A stretch of DNA of 64,000 nucleotides from Ashinkailepas kermadecensis (Eukaryota; Arthropoda; Thecostraca; Neolepadidae). Shown piece by piece: positions 9,985-21,900 of this stretch. Every line of letters begins with the position of its first letter. Positions within the stretch are counted from its first letter, which is position 1. The DNA is taken from assembly GCA_034440615.1 (NCBI GenBank), contig JAOTOM010003704.1, forward strand, positions 62,001 through 126,000. The letters are read 5' to 3'. The notes below the pieces were generated by a model. That model did not search any database, was not told the origin of the DNA, and saw nothing but the letters and a program-made list of their open reading frames with translations. Position numbers and translations under genes: made by a program.

Positions 9985-12232
9985 GGTTGTACTGACTTCT
10001 GTGTTAAGATCACATTTTTTTTTCACAAAATCCGTACAGTGGATACTGAGATCGTCCATTGGGCATTTTCTATTGTTGTGATTACAGCATTTGAATGCCA
10101 TTTGTGGGAAATTTAAAGGCATCTGAAGGAAATATTAATTACAGTTGTATGTCAAAACCACTGCATTAATTCAAAGACACATTAGGGCATCTAAAAGACT
10201 GACTGAAATCAAATTAGCTCGGGAATGTTCAGCAGGTAATGCTAAGAGATTCTTTAGTTTCTACAAATTTAAGGCTAAGAAGTGTAGTGTAGGACCACTG
10301 GAGGTAGATGGGGAATTAGTGGTTGAAGATTGTGATATTGTGGAATCCCTAAGCAAGCAATTCTCATCAGTCTTTACTAAAGAGAATTCTGGTAGAATAG
10401 AAACAACTGAATCGTATGCCATGACAGGTGATAGGTTGGAGTATCTTACAATAACTACAGAAACCGTAGAAAAGCTGTTGCAGAATATAAAACCTAATAA
10501 AGCTTCTGGACCAGATGATATATATGCTAGGGTTTTAGTAGAGTGTGCTAAAGCTTTAGCAGTTCCCCTAGGTATAATTTTCAGGCGGTCTATGGAATAT
10601 TCTGAAGTGCCTGAAGATTGGAGAAATGCAAATGTAGTACCAATTTTCAAAATGGTAAGTATGAAGTGTGTAGGGAACTACAGTCTACAGGCCAGTCAGT
10701 TTGACCTCAATAGTTTGCAAGGTATTATAAAAACTGGTTAAACAGAATGTTCAGATTCATCTTGATAGGCACAATCTTTTAAGGGATACTCCACATGGAT
10801 CTCGATCTCGAAGGTCTTGTTTAATTAACCTTTTGGAGTTCATGGAGTATGTTACCAAAGAAGTAGACAATCAAAGCAGGACAGATGTCTGACTTTGCAG
10901 TTTGATAAAGTTCCACATGGGAGGCTAATTCATCAACTACAGCAACATGGGATTGTTGGAAAAGTTCTAGGTTGGATTGAAGCATGGTTGAGGGGAAAGA
11001 AACAAAGGGTAATGTTAAATGGATGTAAATCTGATTGGAAGGATGTTCTGAGTGGAGTACCACAGGGCTCTGTTCTAGGGCCACTTCTCTTTATCATCTT
11101 TGTGAATAACATTGAGGTAGGGCTGAGGAATAGAGTGTTCAAATTTGCTGATGACATCAAGCTGGTAGGAGTGGCAAACAGTTGTGATCAATCTAGAAAT
11201 ATTCAACTAGACTTGGAGGACCTAAAAAAGTGGGCTGATCAATGACAGATGTCTTTCAACTATGACAAGTGTAAGGTTATGCATCTGGGGTCTGGAGGTG
11301 AAACTTTCAGATATACAATGGGAGGGAGGGAACTGGATGTTATTGAAGAGGAAAGGGACTTAGGTGTGTTGGTTTCAAAAGACTTTAAAGCAGAAAAGCA
11401 ATGTAGCTCAGCTAGGTACAGGGCACTCAGAATGCTGGGACTCATTAATAGAAGTGTGATGTATAAGAGCAAGGAAGTCATGACAAAAAAACTGTACTTA
11501 GCATACGTGCGACCCCACTTGGAATGTTCTGTACAAGCTTGGAGCCCCTACCTACAAAAAGATATAGACAAGTTGGAGAGAGTGCAGCGCAAAGCAACTA
11601 GACTCATCAGTGGAATAGGTAACCTAGAATATGGAGAAAGGCTTGTGGCATTAGATATGTACTCATTCAAGTATAGGAGATTAAGGGGGGACATGATTGA
11701 AATGTACAAAATTGTTAAAGGACCAGATCAGGTCAATTTAAATGGCGCTCTTCAGTTTAGAGTATCACAGAGGGGTCATCAATTCAGGTTAGACAAGTTG
11801 AGGTGTAGGACAGTTAGGCGACAACAGGTCTTCAGTCAAAGGGTTGTTGATCAGTGGAATCAGCTCATGTTGTGGGGAGTTCCTCATTGAATGTATTTAA
11901 AAGTAGGGTGGATAATTTTTTTAGACAGGAAAATCTTGTTTTTGAGTTCTAATTTGTGATGGATGGGGTGAGATGTATGTTAAGAAGTGTGCACGGCACA
12001 GACCCCTTTAAGCAGGCATGGATGCAGTTTGAAAATTATTGATAAGGCATTAAATCCATATGTGTTACAAGAGATCAGGGGAATAGGGCTGGAAAGCTAG
12101 GGTAGATAGGCATTGATAGGTGTGTGGGATATTGGAGTACTGGTTCTTCAGGATGTGGGATGGTTGGGGAGGGTCTTTTTACCAGGCTTATATTATCTTC
12201 TATTTACAGACTTAACTGGATGGGCCCTTGGG
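9985..12232 (+). mobile_element. CR1/L2-type LINE copy, plus strand, RT nearly complete with 3' UTR
   Basis: The longest CR1/L2 copy in the window. It contains the linker (10145-10640), RT (10700-11244), the post-RT C-terminal region (11249-11890) and a 3' UTR ending near 12232 at TGGGCCCTTGGG. The segment 9990-10165 recurs inverted at 7090-7250, so that piece is another fragment of the same family. The element is dead: frameshifts occur between 10670 and 10900 and an in-frame TGA at 11242. Confidence 0.85.
10145..11890 (+). pseudogene. CR1/L2-type LINE ORF2, C-terminal half, with frameshifts
   Basis: Segment one (10145-10741) carries the linker GPLEVDGELVVEDCDIVESL, then NKASGPDD and NANVVPIF. 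Frameshifts follow near 10670-10900, where SRRSCLINLLEF can still be read. Segment two (10895-11244) carries FDKVPHGRLIHQL, GVPQGSVLGPLLFIIFVNNI and the catalytic FADD near 11146. A TGA at 11242-11244 sits where the minus-strand relative has tryptophan (WADQ-stop-QM against EKWHM), consistent with TGG to TGA. Segment three (11249-11890) carries KVMHLG, EERDLGVLV and YVRPHLECSVQAWSPYLQKD, typical of CR1/L2 C-termini. Confidence 0.85.
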
Positions 12233-12716
12233 TCTCTTATTAAGTCTAAGCGCTTTATAACTTTATATAGGGTGTACCTAGCAGTGGATTCAGCACCTTC
12301 CTTCGGGATGTGATACTGATGAGATTGTCTATGGTAGCACAATGGGTATGACGGGAGGAGTTTGTAATTGTTGAGTGTGTTATGCAATAGAAAGTGAGTC
12401 TCTTATTAAGTATAAACGCTTTATAACTTTATATAGGGTGTACCTAGCAGTGGATTCGGCAGCCTTCCTTCGGGATGTGATACTGATGACATTGTCTATG
12501 GTAGCACAATGGGTATGACGGGAGGAGTTTGTAATTGTTGAGTGTGTTATGCAATAGAAAGTGAGTCTCTAATTAAGTATAAACGCTTTATAACTTTATA
12601 TAGGGTGTACCTAGCAGTGGATTCAGCACCTTCCTTCGGGATGTGATACTGATGAGATTGTCTATGGTAGCACAATGGGTATGAGGGAAGGAGTTTGTAA
12701 TTGTTGAGTGTGTTAT
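12233..12716. repeat. Satellite of about 166 bp, three copies, directly after LINE 3' UTR
   Basis: Units start at 12233, 12399 and 12566 with TCTCTTATTAAGTCTAAGCG (or a TATAAACG variant). The third is cut at about 12716 by the start of the next LINE. Copies are about 95% identical by eye. The same unit occurs inverted near 46840-47225, there too next to a related LINE 3' UTR. No coding potential. Confidence 0.85.
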
Positions 12717-13407
12717 ACCCCCGCAGTGGGGCCAGCCTTGTTACCCGGCTGGCCAGGGAATTGGCGCTCCCTCGGGGTAACACAGCCGCTCCGATAAGGG
12801 GTGTGGAAACACGTAGGTGCATCCGGGGACTCATGTAGTCCCCATCGTCCATCCCTCTCTTCAAATTCCAGTATCCACCCCGTGCCAGCGACCTTTTGTA
12901 TGTCTTTCATCCAACCCTGCAGCACCAGCCCCTCCCTTGTCACGAGCAGATAGGCCAGCTTCCCCTGGTCTACCCTTCCGCTCAGTTTTATCCGGGTAGC
13001 CGCGCCCCCTAGGCCCGCCCCCCGGGGTTGACGGAGTCCTGGAGGTTGAGGTCCCCCGTCGCACGGTGCTAGTTGTGACGGGGATCAACACGCCTCTTTG
13101 GTCCTAATATCCCGGAGGGGCGGGCGGGCCCGTAGGGCCCCATACGGGTCAAGTGGCCGGTCGCCTCGGGCCGGGGACCTGGGATTGTTCCCAGTGTCTG
13201 CCGGCCCGGCCGGCTGGGGTCAAGGGGTGGGCGGCGCTGGATCCCGGTCGGGGTGGTGAGTCTCTCTCTCCCGGCCGGGCGAAGGCGCCGCCTGCCCCGT
13301 ATAGTTCCGCGGATGTTTGGCGACCTGCTGTCACGGCAGCAGACGTCCCCCCAGTAAGGCCCCTTTGTGGTGGAGTATCACGCAGAACCGAAACCAAGCA
13401 CACTTCC

Positions 13408-14898
13408 ATGGATTCAACCAAAACAAAAACCCACTCTGGACATCCCAATAAGGGCCAGTACACCGGCTCGCCTATTGAAAGCCGTACACCAGACCCGACA
13501 CCTGCAGAAGCGTATCGCCCTGCATATCTCTCCTCCCGCCCTGCGACCAGTGCCGCTTCCCATAGTGGGAATCCAAACACCGGCTCGGACTCCAGGCCGT
13601 CGTCGCTACGGATTTTAGTCCTCAGGTCGACCGACCCTGAGAAAAAGTTATCTGTGCTCTCGCCGTTTGAGCGAAAGCGTGGATGTGACAGCTTGGCAAC
13701 ATAATCAGATGCGAGAAGCTGAGGGACGGAGCCATTGAGGTGGAATTTCAAGGCGCTGAGGAGGCGAGGAGAACCCTGGATGTAACCGAATTCAAATACA
13801 GTGCACTAGACCATGGAAGGAGGCGGAATGTCTCGATACCAATCCTAGCGGAGCCCCACAAGACAAAAAACTTTTCCAAAGGTATTATCAACTGTTTTGA
13901 CCTGAAGGATGTTTCGGATGCGGAGATTGTTGACGGCTTGTCGGAGCAGGGTGTCGTCGATGCACGCAGAATGAAAGTGAGAAGAGGGAACGACCTACAA
14001 AGTACAAACAATATTATCTCGACTTTTAACTCGACAGACCTCCCCCCCTGCGATACACGTCGGATACCTGAAGGTGAAGGTTCGCGTTTTTGTTCCCAAC
14101 CCTATGCGCTGCTTCCGCTGTCAGCGCTATGGACATACCACTCAGTTTTTCCGTGGTAGACCGACATGTGGTAGATGTGGCGCATTGGAGCACACCAGTG
14201 CGGACTGCGTATCAAAGGAAGTGTGGTGTGTGAACTGCGGCCAGGGACAAGCTCCGCACACTGCATATGACAAGGCCTGTCCAGCACAGATGATGGAAAG
14301 ATAAATTCTCACACTGAAGTGCTCCAAACAAATAACTTTTCGGCAAGCAAGGGAAATGTACATGGAGACACATCCCAAGGTATCATACGTAGGCAAGGCA
14401 AAACGCACACAGCCTGCTACCACTCACCGGGAGCCTACCAATGCGTCCCATTTTCTTTCTCAACTTGCCGATTTGCTACGATCCTTCGGACTCATCTGTA
14501 CCCCAGTGTCGGAGCGAGGCCTGGGTTCGGATGCCGTGATCGAGGTCCCTCTCACCACTCGTGTACAAAATCCCATTGTAGAAACGTCCTCCAAGACAGC
14601 AAAACGCGCTGCTCAGTCGCCGCTGGCCCCTCGGGTTGCCTCTGCGCGGCCCGCTGCAGAGCCAGCTCCTGGTGAATGGCATCGTGTCGAACGGATTAAG
14701 AGGCCCGCCAAGCCCTCCAGCGAGCACCTGGAATCCTTACCCGCCACCTCCACCGACCCCACCCCAACCCATCCAATCCCTGCACCATCCAGAACCCCCA
14801 CACCCCCATCTACTCCGCTTCCAAAACCATCCTCTTTCCTCCACCCCCTTCTGTCATCTCGGGAAGGAGTAGTGTGGCCTCCCGCCGCGTCCCGGTGA
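13408..14898 (+). pseudogene. LINE copy 2 ORF1 (zinc-knuckle protein), multiple frameshifts
   Basis: A first frame from the ATG at 13408 (MDSTKTKTHSG) runs to 13704. A second frame, 13740-14041, holds the conserved ORF1 core (DVSDAEIVDGLSEQGVVDAR). A third frame, 14074-14304, holds the knuckles. In knuckle one (CFRCQRYGHTTQFF) the last cysteine is phenylalanine. Knuckle two (CGRCGALEHTSADC) and knuckle three (CVNCGQGQAPHTAYDKAC) are intact. A fourth segment, 14356-14898, is a proline-rich tail. This is gag-like RNA-binding function by family, not active here. Confidence 0.8.
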
Positions 14899-15359
14899 TG
14901 TCGCCCACTGCAACCCGAAGATCAGCAACGATTGAGGTTCATCCCGGGGCTCCTGATTTGGGGGCCTCTGGTCGAAGAAGCCGAGGTGGGTCGCGAGACC
15001 CATCGCCTTGCGCACGGCCCTCTGGAGTTCCACGGGCCGACGCCTCAACCACATCGGTACCTGGGACTACTCAGGCCTCCCATGCGAGGGCTTCAGGTGA
15101 GGTGATGGGGCCACCACCTGTTCCTCCTCGTGAAAGCGAGAGGCTGCCCCACCGCTGGTTCTCTACTGGAGGACGCAAGCGGGCCTCCCCCTGGTCGAAT
15201 TCGCCACCGGATGGTGGAGCCTCTAAGACTCGGCCGCGGGCGCATTCAGCGTCCGCGGAGACCAACGCCTACTCGGGTGCATCCTAGGAGCACTCTAGTC
15301 AACTTTAGTCGGTGACTTTGCCCTTTTAAACTGTTTAATTACCCCTCACTAGCATTTTA

Positions 15360-17215
15360 ATGCCTATAATTTTACAATGGAACTGCAGAGGGGTTCGTAC
15401 AAACATGACCGACCTCGAGACTGTCTTAAATCAGCACTGCCCGATGGTTGTATGTCTCCAAGAGACAAAGTTACCACCACACTCTTCCCTCCGACTAAAA
15501 AATTATTATGTTATTGCGAAAAACAAGGCATCGGAGACCATTGCGCACGGAGGCGTACTTTTAGCTGTGCATCATAGCGCGTCTTATCAGGAGGTAACGC
15601 TGGATACCCCTCTCTAAGCAGTCGCTGCTACCATTGAATTCCTTCGTCATACTATAACAATATGCTCTGTCTATCTTCCTCCTGGGCGTTCGCTGCCGTC
15701 TATGGAGCTCAGTCGCCTGATGTTCCAACTGGCCCAGCCTGTCTTGCTCCTCGGCGACTTCAACGCGCATCACGTCGCATGGAGATGTGACTCGGTAAAC
15801 CCTCGCGGTCGAGATGTGGAGAGTTTTATTCCGGACGAAGCCCTCTGCCTTTTAAACACTGGTGCAGCCACCCACTACGCTCTTCCTTCTGGTCTTACCT
15901 CTGCGATAGACCTAAGTCTTGTAAGCCCGTCCTTGGCGCATTATATGACTTGGTCGGCTTCTGACGACCCACTTGGTAGCGACCATTTCCCTATTTGTAT
16001 TAAATACAGTGACAGGGTGAGGCTTGGCTCCGGACCTCAACGGTGGAACTTAAAGAAAGCGGACTGGAGAAAATTCGAGGAAAATGTGGAAGCATGCTTG
16101 CCAAGGAATGCTGATGGCTGTGGTCTCTCGGTGGAGCAGTTTACATCTATGCTTACTCAGTCCGCTGATTCCTCCATTCCACGAACTTCTGGTGCTCCAC
16201 GGCGCTCACCAGTTCCATGGTGGTCAACAGAATGCCGTGACGCTACACGCGCACGTAAGCGAGCATTTAAAACATTTCACAGAAATTGCGACAGGGCGAA
16301 CTTGATTGCATTTCAAAAGGCACGAGCCTCAGCACGCCGAATTATACGGGAAGCCAAGCGAAGGTCATGGAGGGAATATGTATCTAGTATTAACCGATTT
16401 ACCCCAACGACCCAAGTATGGTCCCGTATTAAACGCATTGATGGCCAGTATAATGCGGTGCGCCTTCCCGTACTACATGTGGCTGGAGTGGACGTGACCC
16501 GCCCAGCTGAGGTTGCTGAGGAAATAGCCCGGGCTCTATCAGCCCGCAGTGGAGATGGGAATTATCACCCAGAATTTCTCCGCAAAAAGACGAAATCAGA
16601 AGCTAAGCCAATTGATTTTTCCACGCCTGATGATTTGTGCTATAACGAACCATTTAGTGTTCATGAGCTGCGTTCCGCGATCGGATGCCTAAAGCGCGTG
16701 GCAGAAGGAGCTGATGGGGTTCACAATGACATGTTAAAACACCTACCTTTGCGAGTACTTGATGCACTTTTGGTGTCGTTGAATAGAGTATGGGAGGAGG
16801 GCTACTTTCCTGATTCTTGGCGTGAAGCCATAGTGGTCCCGGTTCTGAAACCGGGAAAGAGTGGTCTTGACCCATTGCACTACCGGCCGATTTCCCTGAC
16901 ATCGTGTCTCTGCAAACTCCTGGAGAAAATGGTCAACGTGCGACTCACCTGGTTTCTGGAAACGCAGGATTTTTTTACTAACGCACAGTGTGGTTTTAGG
17001 AAGCATCGTTGCACAACGGATCATCTTTTAGCACTTGACACCGCCATTCGAGTCGCTTTTAAACGCCGACAACATGTGGGAACTATCTTTTTCGACATAG
17101 AAGGAGCCTATGATGCAACCTGGCGACATGGAATCTTGCTAAAGGCTAGGAAGTGTGGAATCCGTGGGAACTTGGGAGTTTTTATCCAGTAATTTCTCAA
17201 GGATCGTTTGAATTG
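15360..17215 (+). pseudogene. LINE copy 2 ORF2 (EEP endonuclease plus partial RT)
   Basis: The ATG at 15360 opens into ILQWNCRGVRTNM; LQETKLPP and HGGVLLAV follow. A TAA at 15615-15617 breaks the frame, which then continues with SVYLPPGR, LLGDFNAHHVAW, SAIDLSLVSPSLAHYM and SDHFPI. RT begins with EAIVVPVLKPGKSGLDPLHY, RPISLTSCLCKLLEK and CGFRKHRCTTDHLL, reaching motif A (IFFDIEGAYDATW) near 17088-17128. A further TAA at 17190-17192 is followed in frame by FLKDRLN, then homology is lost. The single stops suggest a fairly young but inactive copy. Confidence 0.85.
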
Positions 17216-17555
17216 ACCGTCATCGTACCATATCCAACATTGGACATGCAGGGGAATAAATGAGATTGGCCGCCGATATTTCAACATTTCGGCGAAAAGC
17301 AACCTTACATCTTTCTTTTTACGTCGGCACAGCTCAATGGCTTAACAAGACTATCTTCAAATTATTTATACCATAAATTCGACGAAGGATGTCCCATCTG
17401 CTACGCCATTTGGTATCGTTCTAGCGCGCGGATTTAGTGGTCCAAAGAAAAGAAAATGTGGTCATCAGCCGCTTGCAGAAATGAAGTTTAAACATAATGG
17501 GTGCAATAATCCTCTTCGCAAGAGATGATTAGTGTTCTTTTTTTCTTTCTTTTTT

Positions 17556-17873
17556 AATCCGAGTTCTTGTTGGGGTGGCTTTATGAACCAGGGTCCCATT
17601 GCTAAGCAGAGCTTGTTGCGTGAACCCTGGCCCCACCACCCGATCCATGCATTCCAGTTCAACGGCAGAATTTTGACCGAAAATTTAACGTGCCGTCAAT
17701 GCATCGGCACGGCCGCCCGGTAGCTCGTTCCCGGCCTTATCGGGCCAGCTACCAACTGACCCTCCCAGCCGGGGGCTAAATGCGAGCGCGCGAAGCGACT
17801 CGAACCCTGCGTTGACAGGACAGGGGAGACCAGAGCAGGCCAGCGCTCTAACCAACTGAGCTACCGGGGCGGC
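17556..17873 (-). mobile_element. tRNA-derived SINE-C, minus strand
   Basis: The reverse complement opens GCCGCCCCGGTAGCTCAGTT, with an A box (TAGCTCAGTTGGTTAGAGCG) and a B box (GGTTCGAGTC). A GC-rich body follows, then a shared end, ATAAAGCCACCCCAACAAGA, and an A-rich tail (AAAAAAGAAAGAAAAAAAG) at 17530-17560. It is the same family as 58401-58712. A true tRNA is excluded because the anticodon arm does not fold and the element is about 310 bp. Confidence 0.8.
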
Positions 17874-18350
17874 TAGCTATGAATGTGGTGTTCAGCTTGC
17901 TCGATTCAAGGGGTCATGACCTGAATGCCGCTGTTGCCACCAAGCATCTCGTTTGGAAACGCATGCATGCAGTGGGAAATATATTACTAGAGAACCAGTG
18001 AGAAGGCATTAGTGTGTTGTTTGAAGGGTGTTCCGCTCGGTAGGTGGTGTCTGGATGCAGACTTTGCTGCACTTACACAGGCTAGATGCACGTGCAATGC
18101 ACTTGCAAACATGCTATTTACTTACTTGCTGCATTCTTTTTATTTATATGCAATGCAAGCATTAACCTTCGCGAAATTCTCACTTCCAACACATTCGCTG
18201 AAATTATTTTCAACTTCCATATTTATGCTCACATGCTTCAGGCAAGCATCCTCTTATACAGTCCTCTTATACAGTCAAAATAAAGTTATAATTCTTCAAA
18301 AGTCGCAACAACCCCTCGCTCCGTTCCCACCACCACCTATTTTCATTGGT

Positions 18351-18405
18351 TAGTTAGTTAGTTATTAGGGTTTTGGGGCGCATCAACTGCATTGGTTATA
18401 CGGCG
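18351..18405 (-). mobile_element. Mini-SINE copy 2 (55 bp)
   Basis: On the minus strand it ends in the TAACTAACTAACTA-type tail. The head is CGCCGTATAACCAATGCAGT and the core GATGCGCCCC. A perfect 15-bp direct repeat, CCTATTTTCATTGGT, flanks it at 18336-18350 and 18406-18420. Confidence 0.85.
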
Positions 18406-18829
18406 CCTATTTTCATTGGTAATAATAGTTGCACATGCCAGATGAATTTATCCAATAGCATGCGTTTGTGGGGCATAGAGAGTACGGCAACCGCCAACGT
18501 CCCGGAGGCTAGATGGCTGTACTTCCAACAAGAAGAGAAGTGGGTTTCTTTTATGGAGATCAAATTACACACAATAGAAGTGTGAAAATATAACATGGTC
18601 ATGGTGATGATCTGTTGTTCCTGATCAAGTTTTGCTTTCTGTGATGAACAGGGATGTCACGATGTGTTTTTTATGTCATCGAGTGTGTTATCATTGTTCG
18701 TCTGTTTTAATACTGCTACGCTGTGGGAAAATCCTGCCTGCTGCTCTTGAGTTTCAGTAGTTTCATAAGCTACATATATTTTGTCTCAGATCACATTGTG
18801 ATTGAACACTTCGTTTTCTTGCAGGCACT

Positions 18830-18970
18830 ATGCCCAAGAATTCATCAGCGCACAGCGAGTTCCCGGAGGAACTAGCTGCTAAGCTGGGTGAGATCGACAA
18901 ACGCCTCAAGAATTTGGAGACGTCTTTGGAGCCCATTCTATGTACCTCCGTTGAAGAGTCGTATCACGGT
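18830..18970 (+). CDS. C1D: C1D coding exon 1
   Basis: 47 codons from the first ATG after the acceptor at 18821-18824. The donor GGT|GTAAGT after 18970 leaves phase 0, matching the phase-0 start of the next exon. The end of this exon and its donor lie inside a 37-bp tandem repeat. Confidence 0.85.
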
Positions 18971-21900
18971 GTAAGTATGTACCTCCGTTGAAGAGTCGTA
19001 TCACGGTGTAAGTATGTACCTCCGTTGAAGAGTCGTATCACGGTGTAAGTATGTACCTCCGTTGAAGAGTCGTATCACGGTGTAAGTATGTACCTCCGTT
19101 GAAGAGTCGTATCACGGTGTAAGTATGTACCTCCGTTGAAGAGTCGTATCACGGTGTAAGTGTGAACGCTGTGTGGACAGGCTGACTGGTTCTGTCGCCC
19201 AAGGTGATGATAGGCGGTCGATCGGAATAGGCGGAGGATAGGCGGTCGATATGGTACGAATTAATTCCTCAGTCTTGATTTGACCATTTTGCAACCCTCT
19301 GAGGGGGTGAGTATCAATGTCACCATGCCTCATTCCCAGGGATCTAGCTTTCTTTGCTTTTGGCAGGGCACTTGCCCCCCCCCCCCCCCCTACAGGTTGG
19401 CTTTGCACTCCCAATATTTTCAACTTTTAACATGGGACCCTACGTGGTATGCCCCCCTCCATTTGGGCCCGCCCATTGCCGTCATGTATTGTACCCTCGA
19501 AATAATTTTCCGAAACCTACACCAATGCTCATTCCATAGATCTACTGTGAACGTAAGCTGAGATCGTACAAGCAGCAGTCATTGAAGGCGATGGAGGCAT
19601 CAATTGAAACGGCCTAAACACTCGTACCATTTTCGTCGATTCGTTTCTCACGAGACTCTCATCGCTGGGTCGTATGCTATTCGGGACAAACAAAAATATC
19701 CAATAACAACATTAATGCAGTTCAGTCCAACATTGGCATGTTTATTGCTTATGTCAGTTTTACGCTTGCTGAACTAGCCAACCCCTATTCCCATGCGCAG
19801 ATGCATTGTCTTCACCCGGGTACCTGAACTAGCTTGAACATTTTCGTTACAATCGTAAATAACTGAATACTCTCCTCTTTGTGAGTAGCGTCGTGTTAAT
19901 GGAACTCCATGGTCGTGATAGGTGCGTACTGTGATTGCACATTAGTTAGCATTCGATTATCTGGTGTAATATGCGGGTGTTATATGAGTCATCTGATGTA
20001 ATATGCAGGTGTCGTGTTGATTATGTGGTGTAATATTCGTGTGTCGTGTTGATATTTGGTGTAATTTGCGGGCGTCGTGTTGATAATTATATATATATAT
20101 ATTTATATCACTGCCACTGTCTCTTCGTCCCGCCCCGTCCGTAGCCACTTCTAGAAAGTATTTTTAGCAATAGTCTCGTCACAAAAAAACTTGCAACGTG
20201 AGTGTAGCACACGTTGGAAGCTTCACGTACTTCTCTTGTGTAATTTCAGAAAGGATTACTGTATTGTTCCATTGATAAAGGTATTAGCATGCTAGTTCTT
20301 TCCGTCCTCCAGTGGAAAGGCGTTTTGTTGTCAGAAAGCCTTTTTTGCTAGATCGTAGAACGTTGCTAAGAACGTTAAATAACCACAAACTACCTTTTGC
20401 GAGGTCTTTGATGCTAGGCGACGGGGTTCCTTGACTAACTAGCGGGTGTGTCGTTAAGAGCGCTCAACCACATTGACAACCCGCTGTTGCCTCCACCGTC
20501 AGCGACCCACCAACCGCCAGGACAGTGTCTCTGAAAACCGTCTCTGAGCCCACGGAATTGTGGACAGATTGTTGCAATTTTTAACTGCGTTTGATTCGCA
20601 ACACCAACTGACCGCTTCAGATCTTTAATTGGGTTGCTATGATGTCTGGTACAGAAATAATCACTTCGGTATAGACATGCACCTTCCCATGGAAAAACAA
20701 GTGTTAAAATGCTGCTGGTATGTTCAGGTATTTCATTTGTATCTTTCCAGATGTCGGCGATGGACCGGGCGAAGTATGATTTGATCTCTGCTTACGCCAT
20801 CAACTCTTTGTTTTGGGGTAAGCACAGCTGTTGACCTGGGATGCTGGATGGTCGGATTTCGACGGTTGCATTACATGCCATTGTGTGTATGCACATTGCA
20901 TTAGCATTGCATTAGCGGGCGGGCGGGCGGGCGGGCGGGGGGGGGGTGATCAGATTGTGTGCATGCAAATGAACCTGGAAGACAGAGTTGTAAATAATAC
21001 TCTTCCGAAGTAGTTCTGTATATCCGTTTGTCTTGCAGCCGCTATTGGGATGTCTCGGAAGGAGGCTGAACCTCGTTCTCGGAAGTAATTTGCGTGGACG
21101 AACGTATGCCGATGTGACGTATTCTCCTGTTTGTAATGTCCATGACCGCTTCCTTCGCTAGCGTGCCTGTGCATGAGAAGGGTCCCAGGAATACCAACAG
21201 AAGATGCTGGCTGGTTACATTCTCGTGTCATTTCTTCATGGCTGCTTCGGTTTTAAGCCGGTTTCATAGCTGCGCGTTTGGTTTATCTGCAGCCTACTTG
21301 CGGACGCGAGGAGAGGACTCGAAGGAGCACGGCATCAAGGGCGAACTGGATCGGCTCAAGACCTCCATGCTGCGCGTGAAAGACATTGCTGACCGCGCCA
21401 AGGCTATGAAGGTGGACAAGCCGGCCGCACACAGGATGGTGACGAAGAGCCTGTGGAAGGCCAAGGATTCCGTCCCATCTGCCACGTGTAAGCTACCGCT
21501 GTGAACCATCCATCGTCCTTGGCAGAGTTGAAAAAAATGGGTTGTTAATGGATCTTTGGCACCCATAACATTATCCTCCCCCCCCAAAAAAAAAAAATAT
21601 CCTCTCATTTTTATCATTTAGAGGTTGAATGGTGCCCTTGGAACTCCTCCATGATAAAGTGTTCTAGATTCATTTGAGAGTGCGAGCTGAGATTGTGGTG
21701 TGACTGGTTGGAAGAAAAATATCATCTCCGTATTCGATTACCCAAAATTTGTCATGCACATGCAGGATTACAGAGCACAAATCCAACCGCGGGCATCGGT
21801 GCCGACCGGTTGATAACACCTTGGTGTCCCTTCGGAGGCCTGATATATGTGCCCTGATGCAATATTTTGCTGGGTGTTAACATGAATTAATTTGGTGCCA

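Larger units (their letters stand above)
12717..17215 (+). mobile_element. I/Jockey-like LINE copy 2, nearly full 5' end, 3' truncated
   Basis: A GC-rich 5' region (about 12717-13400) precedes ORF1 (about 13408-14898) and ORF2 (15360-17210). It is related to copy 1 at 1-3640 but clearly a different lineage: GC-rich codons and only moderate protein identity. Homology ends at about 17210 after RT motif A, so the catalytic YADD block, the RT C-terminus and the 3' UTR are missing. ORF1 is frameshifted and ORF2 has in-frame stops. Confidence 0.85.
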
